This document shows positions 1 to 11,991 of a stretch of DNA of 64,000 nt, piece after piece; the first letter of the stretch is position 1, and the number at the start of each line of letters is the position of its first letter. The notes below the pieces were generated by a model. The model saw nothing but the letters and a program-made list of their open reading frames with translations. It did no database searches and was not told where the DNA came from. This DNA comes from Ectocarpus siliculosus (taxonomy: Eukaryota; Sar; Phaeophyceae; Ectocarpales; Ectocarpaceae): the NCBI GenBank assembly GCA_000310025.1, contig FN649726.1, positions 2,092,546 through 2,156,545 of the forward strand. Direction: 5' to 3'. The position numbers and the translations under genes were made by a program.

Positions 1-2607
1 AGAACAAGTTACCGACGGCCATCATTGCATTGTTCTATGCACCCCCGCCCCGTGTTTCAACATTGAAACAAAACGAGTGAACGAGTGTGCGAAGTTCGGG
101 AGGAACGCCACGAGCTACCGTCCACTCGTCGTGCTCCATTCCTACCTACGGAGAGCATACACCCGAATACAAAAGCACCCATCGCGACACCGTTCTTTCA
201 AATCAAGCTCTCGCGGGCGAGAGAAAAACGACGCCACACTCTCCGGCACGCGTGCTGAAAGAATACAATTTGTGCAACGGATTTGGGGCATTGATCCCCC
301 CCCCCCCCAACCCCCCCCTTCGAAGCTACGGAACGCCATGAAAATTTAACACTCCTGTCTCATGCATATACCAAGGGAATGGGCAAAAATTAATTCTCGC
401 AGCGAAAGCTCGAGGGCCATCGTTCACGTGCTTAGGCAGCGTCGACCCTAACTTTCGGCAACAGAAGCGGAAGAATCAAGTCGGAGAGTACACACATGCA
501 GACCGTAGGGAGACATAAAACTGGAAGAAAAAGGTGGAAGGTCACCAACACGTTTCTTACCCCAAGATACTTCCAGTGCTCACACAAGAAAAGGCGAACG
601 TCGTTTTGCCGCAACAACTGAAAGTTACGTTCGTACGCTTCTACACTATGATCGAGTGAAGAAAAAAAGTGAGCGACTGAGGTACAACGAGCTATTCTTA
701 CTTACGCAACAGCGCTCGAGCGTTGGCCGTCGAACAAACACATACAGCGTGCAACATGCAGGCGTCTTGGAAAATAAAACTCGCTGTATCCGCAAAACAT
801 AATGAGTTTTTCAATCCTCCATGTAATGCTCGAAAAACCGTCGGCGCGGCACAAGCACGCAGAAATGAACCAAAAATGATACCGCCACCCACACACACAC
901 AAAAGGAAAGCCACAACTTTCTACAATCAAACCTCTTCCAACTCCCCGCGTGCTCCACACACACAGCATCCGGAAAGGCTACCCCGCAAGCTCTGATTTT
1001 CCTCACCATTATGGCACACGAGCCTGTCCACAAGCTCCAAAGTACCCTGTACACACACACCATCAGTCCTGCCTACCTGCAGGAGCAACTTCGTGTACAG
1101 CTTGTATAGTACTCCCCAGCCAAAAAAGCCAAAATATTTGCAGGCTACGGCGGCAAACATACGAAATCTCCTGCCATTTATAACAGCACGCCGGGTCGGC
1201 GATGTCGGAAGGGCCCACACTCGGTTTGCTACCGACTACTTCCAAGTGTTTATTTCCACTTGGTGGCATAGCACTTCCACTGCTTCTTGGCACAACAGTC
1301 AAATCCTACCATGTGCTGCATCATGCAGGGCTCAGAGCACCAGCAAAAAGTGCGACAAGATAAAAATGAGACGCGAAAATTGAGAAAAAGCAACGAGGAC
1401 ATTTTCGGAGATACACTGCGGAGGAGCGGGAGAGGGGTCTTGACAGCACAGCACACCTCAATGCACTCTTAACTACACCGCTCTTACAGCAGGTATGCGC
1501 TAGTGCTCCCTTGTTTTACCAAGAGCTAGCAAACAACCCCGCAATCCCCAAGTCTCATCCGCGCTCCCCCCCTGCTCTGTTGCCTAACCCTTGTAGACCC
1601 CCTACACAAAAGAACAAAAGCAAGCAGAGACATACCTGTTTTTCTAGGTTGCCGAGATTCTCCTACGAATTTCGCTTCCTTGAACATGACGCAAAAACAA
1701 GATCCACGGAAACACCCCTCCCCCGCCCCCCTCCCCTCCCCCCAGGCATGCAAAACACGATAACGCCCCCCCCCCCGCCCTCCCCGGGCCGAAGTTATCA
1801 AAGGTGTATGACCACAAGCACTTGAATACTCAGCCACATATGGGTGAGCAGCGTGCGCGACAGCTCATCAGTTCTGCCAGGAGATGAAAAAAAAAAAAAA
1901 AACGTGACCCATGAATGAGTACAAGCTGTCCCGTCAGACAACCAAACAGAAAAGCTTTAACGACGGAAACGACTTAACAACTCTGGGACTCGTCAGGCGA
2001 CCTAATGACAAAACACATAGAGCCAACACAGGTCCCGAATTTTATCCTCTTCGGCCTCCCACCAACTTGAACAAAACGAAGGCGAAATCGATGTAGTGTG
2101 GTGTGGTCGAGGTTGCTTTTTTCTTTCCGACCCTTGGTTGACCCTCGAGCAAGACGGAGGGAAACACACGCAGCACCGATGATAGAAGGTGGCGGACTGT
2201 GACAAATAAACCAATGAAATTCAACCCCTTGACAGACACACAGACAAGTCAACAAGATGGATGGACACATGGACAATCACAGAAGAGCGGTCGGTATATA
2301 GAATCCTCTCTCGTTCCGGAAACCAACCAGGGTTTCGATTCGGGCGGATTCGATCACCCCTCGGAGGAAGGCGAAACCGGCGGAAGAACGGATCTACGAC
2401 AACATGCAAGACTACAGAACGTACACGGCAGAGCACGGCAGTACACAAGTCACAAAATAAACAAACAAGTAACGAAACACACACTTCCAAGTACCAAGAT
2501 TCATTCATCTCTTGCTCTCCGGCCCATCCCGCCAGCGAGATCTTGCAGGTGATGCTGTGGGACGGACATTTTAAGGCTAACTAATTTTTGCTCTTGTGTT
2601 GAAGCGC
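1..2607. other. Intergenic stretch, no supported gene
   Basis: No open frame here shows a recognisable domain or a chain of phase-matched exons. Frames are short and overlap on both strands. It holds a C-rich run around 299-318 and a 16-base A run near 1887-1902. The part next to 2608 probably contains the 3' UTR of the minus-strand PA-RING gene; this is inferred only from position. Confidence 0.5.
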
Positions 2608-5600
2608 CTAGTCGAAGAACGTCCTCCAGGCCTCTTCCTCCCCTCCCGCTCCTCCCGCAGCCTGCCTGCTCCTCCTTGCTCTCTCGACGGCCTCGTTGGA
2701 GGAGGGCAGCTCTCTCCGGCAGTACGGGCAAGTGTTGCTCAGTTTCAGCCACTTCAACAAGCAAGCCTGCGTGCGTCGGGGGAAAAATAGGGAGACAGGG
2801 GGGGGTGTACTCATGTTGTGCATGCCTTAGCGGTAACACCCTGGACCCCGGGGGGGGGGGGGGGGTACTTTGACAGCTAACGTAGTAAGCGCCCGGTGGT
2901 AGGGCGATTCACGGCATGTGGTGGCGAAGCAAACATCGGTGCGGTGCGGCCGTCGTGGACTAACGGCGACGGGGAAAACCCAGCGGGTAAAGGGCCTAGG
3001 GCACGCACTCAGACACACACAGGCGCGCTGAGTAGTCATGTATTTTCGTTGGTCAGCCGATTAGCGCGACCAATGCCAATTAGAGATCCAAGAATCACAC
3101 ACTTCTCCCCAGCAACCGAGCCAGGCAAGAAAAGAACAACAGAAGAAGAACTGATCACCTCGTGGTAGAGGTGGCCGCACGGTAGGCGGACAAGGGTATT
3201 GCCGACAGCGTACAGTTCCTGGCACACGATGCAATCCTGCACACGAGAAAGAAAAACAAAAGGAAGCGGGGGGGGGTCCGAGGTAAAAACAGAGGCAGCG
3301 AAGAAGAGGGGGGTGGGTGGGGATTCATGCATACCCTTTCGTAACAACAGTGCCGACAACACCCGCCACACTCATGACTACAATTACTCTAAACCAAAGT
3401 GTTCGACTAGTACGGACAGAACAAGGTACTGGGCAGAGAGAACGGAACGGTTTTTAATGTCAAGACAACAACAACAACAACAACAACAACAACAGAGGAG
3501 AAAGCAACGTAAAATGACCACTTTCATGGGTTCCTGCTGACGGCCAGGGAAACGTGCCACGACTTGCCCGCGGCAAACGAGCGATAACTAGTACAGAGAT
3601 GCCAGTCCAAAGCCGCGTGTGGCTAAGTCTGTTTCTCTGAACTACTTGCATCGTCGAGGCAAACGTGCCGCGGCTGACACTGTTCTGTACCTTCTCTGAG
3701 GAGGACACGGAGAGCTCCGCGCGGATAGTCTTTCCCTCCGCCGCTGACCGAACCACCGCCGCCTTGATCGCCTCGCCTGCTTTGCGGATACAGCAGTACG
3801 CGCTGCTGATGTTACGGGTGTGATCACAAACAAATCTTAATATGCCACGAGAGTCAGAAGGTGACACGAACGTAGACGGTGCCACACTCCCCAAGAAATC
3901 AAGACTTGCCGCCGAGAAAATTGATAGAAAATCGAAAAGTGACGGCAGCAAGACCACAACAAATGGAGGAGGTGGAAGGCGCAAGCAAACAGAGAGCAGC
4001 AAGACTAGCAGCACACACCGCGCTTGAGCGATCGTGGGTGCACAAGACGCAAAAGAAATGGCGCCAAGAACGGGGTAGGCCGTAGCGGGGTGGGAGGGGA
4101 AGGAGACCACCGCCGTAGCGGGGCAGTAAGCGATGAAATACTATGAGGCGTGCGATGGATCAGGGGCAAGAAGACCGTGTGCATCCTCCTCCGTCCGAAA
4201 AATTGAGCATGTGCGGTTGGGTTAATGCCACACACCGCCGTGCCGGTTCCGCCCAGGCTTTGTGCAAAAAAAGGGAGCTCGGTTGAACTTCGGGACTCGG
4301 CCAAAATGAACAGAACGCACCACCGAGCAACCATCAAGGTCAAAGTCACCAAAGCGCAAAAGGGCCTACTCCAAAAGAAAGGGTTCAGCAGAGGGGGGGG
4401 GCGAGCCTACACATCACGACGAGAACATAAGGGCGTCGCGAGTAAGAAAACAACAGCAGTAATTATAGTTGTTGTCCCGATATACCGTACCGCGGTTCCG
4501 AGTAGTGCGGGTCCCGACACACCGCGGAAATAATCGCTTGTCACGGATTTGGCTACTTGCACTAAAAGCTATATATATTCCAAAACACTCAATAGTGCGG
4601 TGTCCCGCTTCCCCGCGGTGATATTTGCCCGTCACTACATACACATATTTTCTTTTCTTAATATGGCCCAACGAATCCATCTGTATTTTTAGAAAAGAGT
4701 CTTAGATAGATTAGCAATGAATCCATAGGGTCAGCAGAGGCTACCTGTATTTCCACGATTTCCCGAGCAGCACACAGCGATATCTCCCCTGTGGGTAACA
4801 GGCTCAACAGACAGTTTGGTGGCCGTCTTGTGCATCTATCTGCATGTTGTTCTGGGCTGGTGCAGAAGGAAGAAGGTATTGGGTAGTTGGTTCGCTTGCG
4901 TGCGACTGCGCCAAAAAAAAACAAAAAAACTCACCCTTCTCCTTGCTGACCATGCACACGGGAATGTTGAGCCCTCCCCCGGCCTCAGCCTCTCCCTTGG
5001 AGTCCTCCATCACGTACGGCCAGACGTCGTGCGTCTGCACCACGACGGCAGCGGCCGCCCCGGCCGCGTTAGCTCTTAGAGCTTTGGACGCGAACGTGCA
5101 CACTCCTCGGTCCATGAGGAGCACGCTGGTGGTAGGCAGAGTGAGGGGGGGGGGGGGGGGGGGGGGGAACTAGAGCAGCAAGTGGCCTAAAGCCATTTCA
5201 AGTACATAAACTATTGGGACTACAACTATATAAATTTGAACATGTAATTTTTCCGTTTATTTTTAATTTTAAACATANNNNNNNNNNNNNNNNNNNNNNN
5301 NNNNNNNNNNNNNNNNNNNNNNNNNNNNNNNNNNNNNNNNNNNNNNNNNNNNNNNNNNNNNNNNNNNNNNNNNNNNNGTGGGGGGGGGGGGGGGGGGGGG
5401 GTGAGCCTGGATTCGGGAGCGTGAGTGTGTGTGTGTGTTTCTTACTAGCATCGACCGCGTTAACCGGCTAAAATGAAATGACGTCAGTCTTAGTGAAGTC
5501 AAACACAAACTGCTTCTATAGGCCACGATCTGGGACCCTGTGACCGAGCGTCATGGGGGAGCCTGCGCTACTCTCCGGATCAAAGACAGATACCGTAGCA

Positions 5601-8600
5601 ATAACAGAAGCAAACTGCACGTGTTTACCACGGCTGCTGCTGCTTTGGATACGCGTACGTTTTGGATTGTGTGTGTGTGTGTGAGGATATGTATTTCAAA
5701 GGGAATGGACAAAGGTAGGTAGGTAGGTATACCCACAAAAGAAAGTGGGCATTGCTCGATATTTTGCTTCGCGGAGACCACCCGTGAGAGGGCCGAACAT
5801 CAAGAGAACATCCCCGAATCGGGGAAACACCGTGCGAGCACACGTCGTATCCCTAAACATCCCCCGTGAATCATTTACCGCTCGGAGTTATGTGGCCAAT
5901 AATTAGGCAATCGTGGACAACCCTTGTTGCGGACAGCAGTGGCGCTTTTGCTTCACGATCGGCGAATAGACAATGGGTTTCATTAAGTTATGGACTTGTT
6001 CTTGGTTTTTGGAATGCTATTAGTCACACTTGCATACAGCAGTACGGGGCCATGTTTCGCTATGAAGCAACGGCTCACGTTTTCACCAAGAATAATGGAA
6101 TACGTGTACAGGTTAACAAACAAGCTGTGGATCCTAGACTAAACTACAGCATAAAATAACAACCTGCTCGACAACGGCAGTAGTGATGAAAAAGAACTGA
6201 GACACCACCTGCCTCACCCAACTTCCCCCGATTGCGTTCTTTATCCAACATGTTCACTCAAAACGCTGCGAAGCCTACCTTCTACGATTTTGACTCTGGG
6301 TCCGGTCTGTACGAACCGCTTTATCCAACATAATATTCTGCTACTTGTTAAAACGAAAAACGCTGCGAACGCTACTGGTACATACATACCTTCCCTCGAC
6401 GTCTGCTTCGTTCTCGAGGTCCTTGTCTGCCGTCGGCGGCACCGACAACACCACCGGCCCGAGCACCTTCTCTGACGGCGGCGGCGAGAATGGCGCGAAG
6501 ACGGCCTCGATGGACAGCTCGGAACCCGCGCCCCCCCCAGTCAGGCGAAGGACCGTCTGGTGGAGCACCCAGCTGTTTTCTTCCACCTGGTCCAACCAAA
6601 CAACCAAACAACAACAACAAAAAAGCACGCGCCGCGGCCACAAGACCCCCCGTTGTTAGATCATGTTGCTGTTGTTGCTGTCTCCACATTTGGAACCGTT
6701 CGTCCCGTTCTCTCTACTCAGTACCTTCATCCGTCCGTACTGATCTAGGTTATGCACCGATTTATTATGATGGAAATTGGAACACGCGCGAACGGCATCG
6801 GGGTGTATGTGAGGAGGGACGAGGGGGTGATTTCTTGGCAGAAAAGTGAGAGGGGACAGGGGACAGGGGGACTATCATAGTTGAGCGAAACACGCGAAAA
6901 GAGGGAGTGGAGATGGCGAGGAAAGCCGTTCAAATGGAAACCGAGACGTAGTTCTGCGTGTTGCGGGTGGGTGAAATGCAGAATTCAAGCGCTTATACAG
7001 CAGCACAGCAGTAGACCATGCATGTATGCAAATCCAAGATCGCTGCTGGGGGGAATGACATCTACGATCATGGTCGTGTGTCAAGACACGCACTGCTGCT
7101 GCGTTACTTCGTGCTCTTCGAAAGCAAAGTGGGCGATAGAGACACATACAGGTATGCAGCAGTACTTTATTATCAGAGGGTCGACGCTCCCTGTGATGTG
7201 GTACCACTATTGTTGGTGTACTCAAACACTGGGTTCTAACAAAGTCATGCACATCACCCCGCGGTTTACACCTCCCCCCTCCCCCCAGCTTGTTGCAGAC
7301 GAAGATGAACGGACTCTGTTGCTGTTCCGAGAACATCTGTGGACCGTGGGGGTATTGATCAGCTGGTATTGATCGGGATTATTTATCGGCAAGGCCTAGA
7401 CTATACGAGACAAGACGGTGACACCGTCGCGACGAGACCGCAGGTGCAGGTGGTGTGGGCACACAGCAGTCCAAACTCGAAAGTGCGCAGATCTCCCGGC
7501 TTTAGGACCAACACATACACTGGTGCATGCATCGCGGACAGAATGAGAGCTGTTTATCTGGAAATAACAATGAACTGATCAAGCTTGCACAGCCCCCCTG
7601 CTGGCTGGCTCGCGAAGTTACGAAGTTACAGCGCAGTTCGATATGTGGTTGATTACTGAACGAGGTTACCGTAGGTCCAGCGCACTCACGCGACACGCAT
7701 ATGTGCACCTGTATCCGCGGGAGGTCCTTTACCACCTGCTCCAGCGCAGGAGCCGCGCGCCCACCCCCACCGCCGCCGTTCGTACCAACAGCGCCTCCTA
7801 GCCCTACCGCTCCTGGCGGTAACGGTAACTCCACCGCCAGGGACTCCCCCCTCTCGATGGCCGCCATGAAGTTCAAAACTTCCCGCGCCACGCGCTCGCT
7901 CGCCTGTGCTCGCCGCGTCGGCGGCGGCGTCTCAGGAGCGGCCATGGGCCGCCGTGGAGGAGGTGTTGTTGTTGCCGCCGGCGCCGGCGCCACGGCAGCA
8001 GCAGTGGGGTCGACGGAAGCGCCCGTTGGTTGATGATGATCTGGAGAGGTCGTGGGCTGATCGTGGAAATAGAAGTCGTGGATTGGCATGGATCCAGCCA
8101 GGGAAGGAAGGGAAGGGGGCGATGTAAGAAAAAAATCGCGGCGGGGACAAAGTGCGGGGCGAGAAGAAGCGCAACAAGGGGTTGTTGTGTCCGATGGCTG
8201 ATGAGTTCGGGATCTTGAGCTACTGCTGCTGCTGCAGCTGTGACTTCAACACAACAATGCCACTGCTGTGTGTACGGCCTGGGAGAGAAAACACTGGGAC
8301 GGAGAGACACAGCCGCCCGGAAGGAAATCATGCGCAAGAAATTTTTTCGGGTGCAACAAATTGTTGATATCCAAAAGCTGCTGCTGTTCACTCTCCGCTG
8401 CTGGTATGCATATATGTGGCGCGTTATCAGAGATGTTACACACACCCAGGTGGCAGTAAGCCTGCAGCGCAGCAAGCACGCGTCTCTCACACACATCCCT
8501 TCCGCGGTAGGCCGAATGCACGGGCGGTGCCGCTGCTCTCTCTGCTCTCACCTCGCGCTCCTCCGAGGCAGCAGCAGACGGTCGAACGATACATTTTTCG

Positions 8601-8764
8601 CTACAGATGGGGCAAGTTGGAGGGGGCCGGGTGCCGCCGCCGCCGCCACTGCTGCCGGTCGAAGGCTCGGGCTCACAGACATCTTGGCACGCGGGGCAGT
8701 AGACACGGTCCTCCTTCGCCGGCGCCAAGCGCGTCGCGCTGAAGGCGAGGCTGTCGAACTCCAT
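2608..8764 (-). CDS. PA-domain / RING-H2 E3 ubiquitin ligase
   Basis: Predicted E3 ubiquitin ligase of about 438 residues in seven exons: 8764-8491, 8040-7709, 6586-6390, 5125-4935, 3776-3691, 3236-3159, 2766-2608. All joins keep phase and use GT..AG. Residues ~20-55 carry two CxxC pairs (YCPACQ and TCPICS), a possible N-terminal zinc ribbon. Residues 92-200 are Pro/Ala/Gly-rich. A protease-associated (PA) domain spans ~250-358, with DVEGSVLLMDRGVCTF, an AxxAGAAAAVVV strand and IPVCMVSKEKGEAIK. A RING-H2 follows at ~361-402 (CIVC, then PCGHLYHEAC, then CPYC). No signal peptide and no hydrophobic helix separate PA from RING. The exon 2 donor could instead be 6-20 bases away (GTGAGT at 7684-7689), but only the chosen donor keeps the PA frame. 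The N-terminal start is the first ATG of an open exon. The 100-N gap lies in the intron between the third and fourth exons. Confidence 0.85.
2801..2860 (+). repeat. SINE-like repeat family A, degenerate copy
   Basis: Contains a GTACTCAT block followed by GTGCATGCC and a diverged TTAGCGGTAACACC. It matches the clearer copies at 44101-44160 and 56150-56232. It lies in the last intron of the PA-RING gene and runs into a long G run. This is the weakest of the four copies. Confidence 0.45.
3042..3085 (+). repeat. SINE-like repeat family B copy (tRNA-like)
   Basis: Begins TATTTTCGTTGGTCAGCC, then TTAGCGCGACCAATGCC. It is closely related to 9789-9835 and to copies at 25778-25812 and 26003-26056. 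The TTAGCGC..GATGC layout recalls the D-arm to anticodon-arm segment of a tRNA. It lies in an intron of the PA-RING gene, antisense to it. Confidence 0.5.
3465..3494 (+). repeat. (ACA)n microsatellite
   Basis: About ten ACA units in an intron of the PA-RING gene. Confidence 0.9.
5145..5401. other. Assembly gap flanked by G homopolymers
   Basis: Exactly 100 N occupy 5278-5377. A run of 23 G (5145-5167) lies 110 bases before the gap. Another run of 22 G (5380-5401) begins two bases after it. Long G runs are a common cause of sequencing breaks, and a round 100 N is the usual placeholder for a gap of unknown size. The gap falls inside an intron of the PA-RING gene, so no coding sequence need be missing. 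Confidence 0.95.
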
Positions 8765-8913
8765 AACGAATATGGAGCTTCTCTAGAAAAATGGTATTTG
8801 TAGGCTGACAGGTGATCGATTTTTTGGTGACAGGATTACAGGATTTGGCGCGAAGATACACGTACCGTGTTGTTTGCTCAGCTAGAGGCCCCCCGTGAGA
8901 GCTGAAGCTGGAT

Positions 8914-8966
8914 CCAAAGAATATGACTCTTATAAAACCTGGTTTTATAAGAGTCATATTCTTTGG
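8914..8966. repeat. Perfect 26-bp inverted repeat with 1-base loop
   Basis: Left arm 8914-8939 starts CCAAAGAATATGACTC and ends ATAAAACC. A single T at 8940 separates it from its exact reverse complement at 8941-8966. The short direct repeat GCTGGATCC occurs on both sides, overlapping the left arm by two bases and starting just inside the right arm. It lies about 150 bases upstream of the PA-RING start codon. It may be a small foldback element; no coding content. Confidence 0.95.
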
Positions 8967-9788
8967 CTGGATCCGTGATCCAGGATCCTGTGTGTGGCAC
9001 ATACATGAGCACACATGATCTACGAAGTGTACTCACCTGCCATACCAGATCAGATCCAAGCAAAGGGGGAATGAACAGTGGCAATCTCGTCACCGCGGCC
9101 GAACGGGTGAGAGTAAACTGAGGACCTACAAGTAGCGATGTCTGCATTGACTTCTGGCGATGTCTGCGGAGGGAGAGAGAAAGAGAGAGTAGCGCACAGA
9201 AGAAGCAACTATGGGACGGAAGGGAGAAATGGTTTATGGCAGCAAGCGGCGCGCCTGGCGCCCCAACCAGGCTGCACATGTAGAAGAACGACACAGATGT
9301 CGCGACGGGAAGCTGTGCTAGGAAGACTTGAGCGAAACGCGCTAAGGATGCTCGAATGTCCACACCATCTGCCACTCCCTGCAAGAAGATCTTACGTCAG
9401 CCCTACAACGAAATACACACACCAAGAAGGCGGAGTTCTGCACATACGACCGGGACGATTGACAACGAGCGACCCAAGAGCGGCCTGAATCCACCCAGAC
9501 CTGAAAGCAGGCCAGCAAGAAGGTACAAGAGGGGGCAGAGGGCGCAGTGACGTGGCTCTGCAACCGAGTTGTAACTGCTTGTTTGGTAGACTAGTGACGG
9601 CAGGCGTCTATACAGCAGCGGTCGGCTAGTATCTCGTTGGGTTGACATACTGCAAGTGATAGACTATTTAGATACAGAAAAAGCCCCCGCACTCGAAAAC
9701 ACACACACACACTCAGCCGCCCCCTCACGGGGTCCCATTTAAATGGCATTTAGAAGTGTTCTTGGTTTTCACCCGCACTGAGACTGAC

Positions 9789-9835
9789 GTATTTTCATTG
9801 GTCAGCCGGTTAGCGCAGTCGATGCTAATAACAAT
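9789..9835 (+). repeat. SINE-like repeat family B copy, tRNA-Ile-like
   Basis: Reads CATTGGTCAGCCGGTTAGCG followed by CAGTCGATGCTAATAAC. The GGTTAGCGC plus GATGCTAATAAC arrangement resembles the D-arm and anticodon arm of a tRNA-Ile (AAT anticodon inside CTAATAA). No acceptor stem or B box follows, so it is not a working tRNA. Confidence 0.5.
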
Positions 9836-11991
9836 AAAACACACATGCATGCTCATTAGAACTTGACATAAAACGCTCAAAATCTACGTAAGAAATTGAG
9901 CACCGTTTGGAACCCCTGCACCACAACGTTTCTACAGCAGTATCTGGCAAGGAGGAGGAGCAAGCGGGTCAACAAACGGTCTCTCTCTCGTCCGACTGCT
10001 GTCGACCGCACACACGCCTGTAAATCACCATCTACAGCTCTGACTCCGTCCATCGTAAGAATTTATTGCCCACCCATGGTACGGATATGGTATGCTGTAA
10101 GAGATGGATGCGACTATATATACTGCTTGGAAGGTGGAGGCCAGGGAAGATGAACGCTTGCTCTAGATAAAGGTGCCTTGGTGACATGTGCACCAGTTTT
10201 CAATGATGACTTGCTGAAGTTGAAGAGTACATCTAGGGTTACTCTCTTCTTCTTGCTGAAAACGCTGACTCACGTCCGTATGAGAGCGCGATGCTACCGA
10301 AAAACGAGCGCGCAAACAACCAGAACATCAGGGATGGATGTGAGTGCAGAACGTGCGGTGTTGAAGCATATGCAGACAACCGCAATTCCTGATAGATAGT
10401 CTAGGTTGATCACCAGCGATCACTTTAATATTAAAGGGAAACACGCAGACAACAAGCATGACGTTATGTCACTGCATCACGACGCAGTTGTTGCTTGATT
10501 ATTTTTTGGCGAGGTCCTGTACTCCAAGTTGCTCGATTCTTTTGTGACGGGTCCTGGTGCGATGCTTCGGACCGCTGTTGTTGCTGTTGTTGCACGTTGT
10601 TCTCACCGTATCATTCCACTTGGTTGCGCCCAAACTGGCGTTCTTGTGCGGTATATTTCATCAGGTCGGCTGGACCAGAGCGGGGATCAGAGGCGAAGTA
10701 TGTTGCTGGCTAGCATCAACTCGAGTGGTCGGTCCCTCTTCAAGCACCATTATTCTATACAACGATAGACGGCGATTTTCTCCTATCCTATAGCGAAACG
10801 AGAGCCACGTGACCAACGGCACATACATATCGATTGGCATCCATCCCTGTGAGATTGACCCTGGTACTCTGCGGGGCGGTGGTTGCTTCGGTGGGAACTA
10901 CCCGAAAGGCCTTGAGGGTTGTCAGACCAAGTAAAAAATTTAATTATTTTACGTTGGTGCTGTTGCTGGGGAGTTGACAGAGTCTAGAATGGATTGCGTC
11001 AGGCTTTAAAAAAAAATTCTCGCATCACTTGTCCGCGTCTGTTGGCGCACTCTTGTGTGTATAGGTTTTGTCGCAAACTGAACTTCTGTGGAGAACTTGT
11101 TAGGTTTTCGGTCTGACCCTGTGTGTCGAAGTCAACGCTGGGCACAAAGCATGGGAAAACCTTTGTAAGGGAAAAAGACCGGATCCCCGATCTCTACCTT
11201 CCTGCCCATCACAGCGAGAGTCGGTTGCCCTTGTAAATCAATCTCTTCTTCTGGTGGTGGTGGTGGTGGTGGCGTTTTGAAACGGCTGTGACACAGAACC
11301 AATTGCAACTGCGCAAATTGTAGTCTTTCTTACGTGTTTCTACATTAGTCCGGATAGACGGACTCGTTTCTCTGCCTCGCTGCCTGGGCATGTCACTGAC
11401 TGCTGTTGTCGTAAATCTGGTGCAGCGTGTGTAAACCTCTCGCTCCGTCTATGCTGTCTCGTGCTAAAAACGAAGGGGCGCCGGGGACTGGGGAGAGGCC
11501 CGTGAGCGGGGCCCCCACCCCACATAGCGCGGTGCAGGAGGGACCCGTACTCTTGTCTCTCTCAGTCCTGCTGCCGTCGCGTAGCAGTCTTTCTCACGGG
11601 GTCTAAGAATCAACCAACCTCAACTTTGAGAATCAAGATCTCCCATTGCAACTGCTTTTCCAGATTTAGGCGAGAAGAAGAAACGTAGTCCAAAGCAGCC
11701 CCAGGAAGAATTTCCTCCTCCCCCGTAGCATCATAAACCTCCGAGCGCCTCAACATTTCCTCATGTGCAGCTCTTCGGCCCCTCAAGAACGGGTATGGTG
11801 TCCGTCCCGTTGTGCTTCTTCTCTATGTGGACGACATCTGGTGGACTACCTATATCGCTGGATCTCTCCTCTCGTTCTTTTCAATACTCGTTCCGGCTTG
11901 TACCACTGTCCACCACTCGTAGTCTCCCCTCGGGACAGTCGAAAAAGCGACATGTTTACGTTCCCCCAAGCCGTGCAACACCGACTGCTCC

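Larger units (their letters stand above)
8765..11991. other. Intergenic stretch with dispersed repeats, no supported gene
   Basis: Lies upstream of the PA-RING start codon and downstream of the next minus-strand gene. Frames are short and show no domain. It contains the perfect hairpin at 8914-8966, a family B SINE-like copy at 9789-9835, and one TACAGCAGTA motif at 9933. The promoter of the PA-RING gene should sit just above 8764, but I recognise no TATA box or other element. Confidence 0.5.

Noticed and set aside
4745-4788. A 44-base in-frame exon (GEISLCAAREIVEIQ) between PA exons
   Set aside because: It has good splice sites, but skipping it joins KEKG to EAIKAAVVRSAAEGK, which fits the PA fold far better. 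It might be an alternative exon.
8914-8966. Hairpin as a microRNA precursor
   Set aside because: A one-base loop and perfect pairing are unsuitable for normal Dicer processing; foldback element is more likely.
9789-9835. Functional tRNA-Ile gene
   Set aside because: Lacks the acceptor stem, T arm and B box, and the D arm is shortened.
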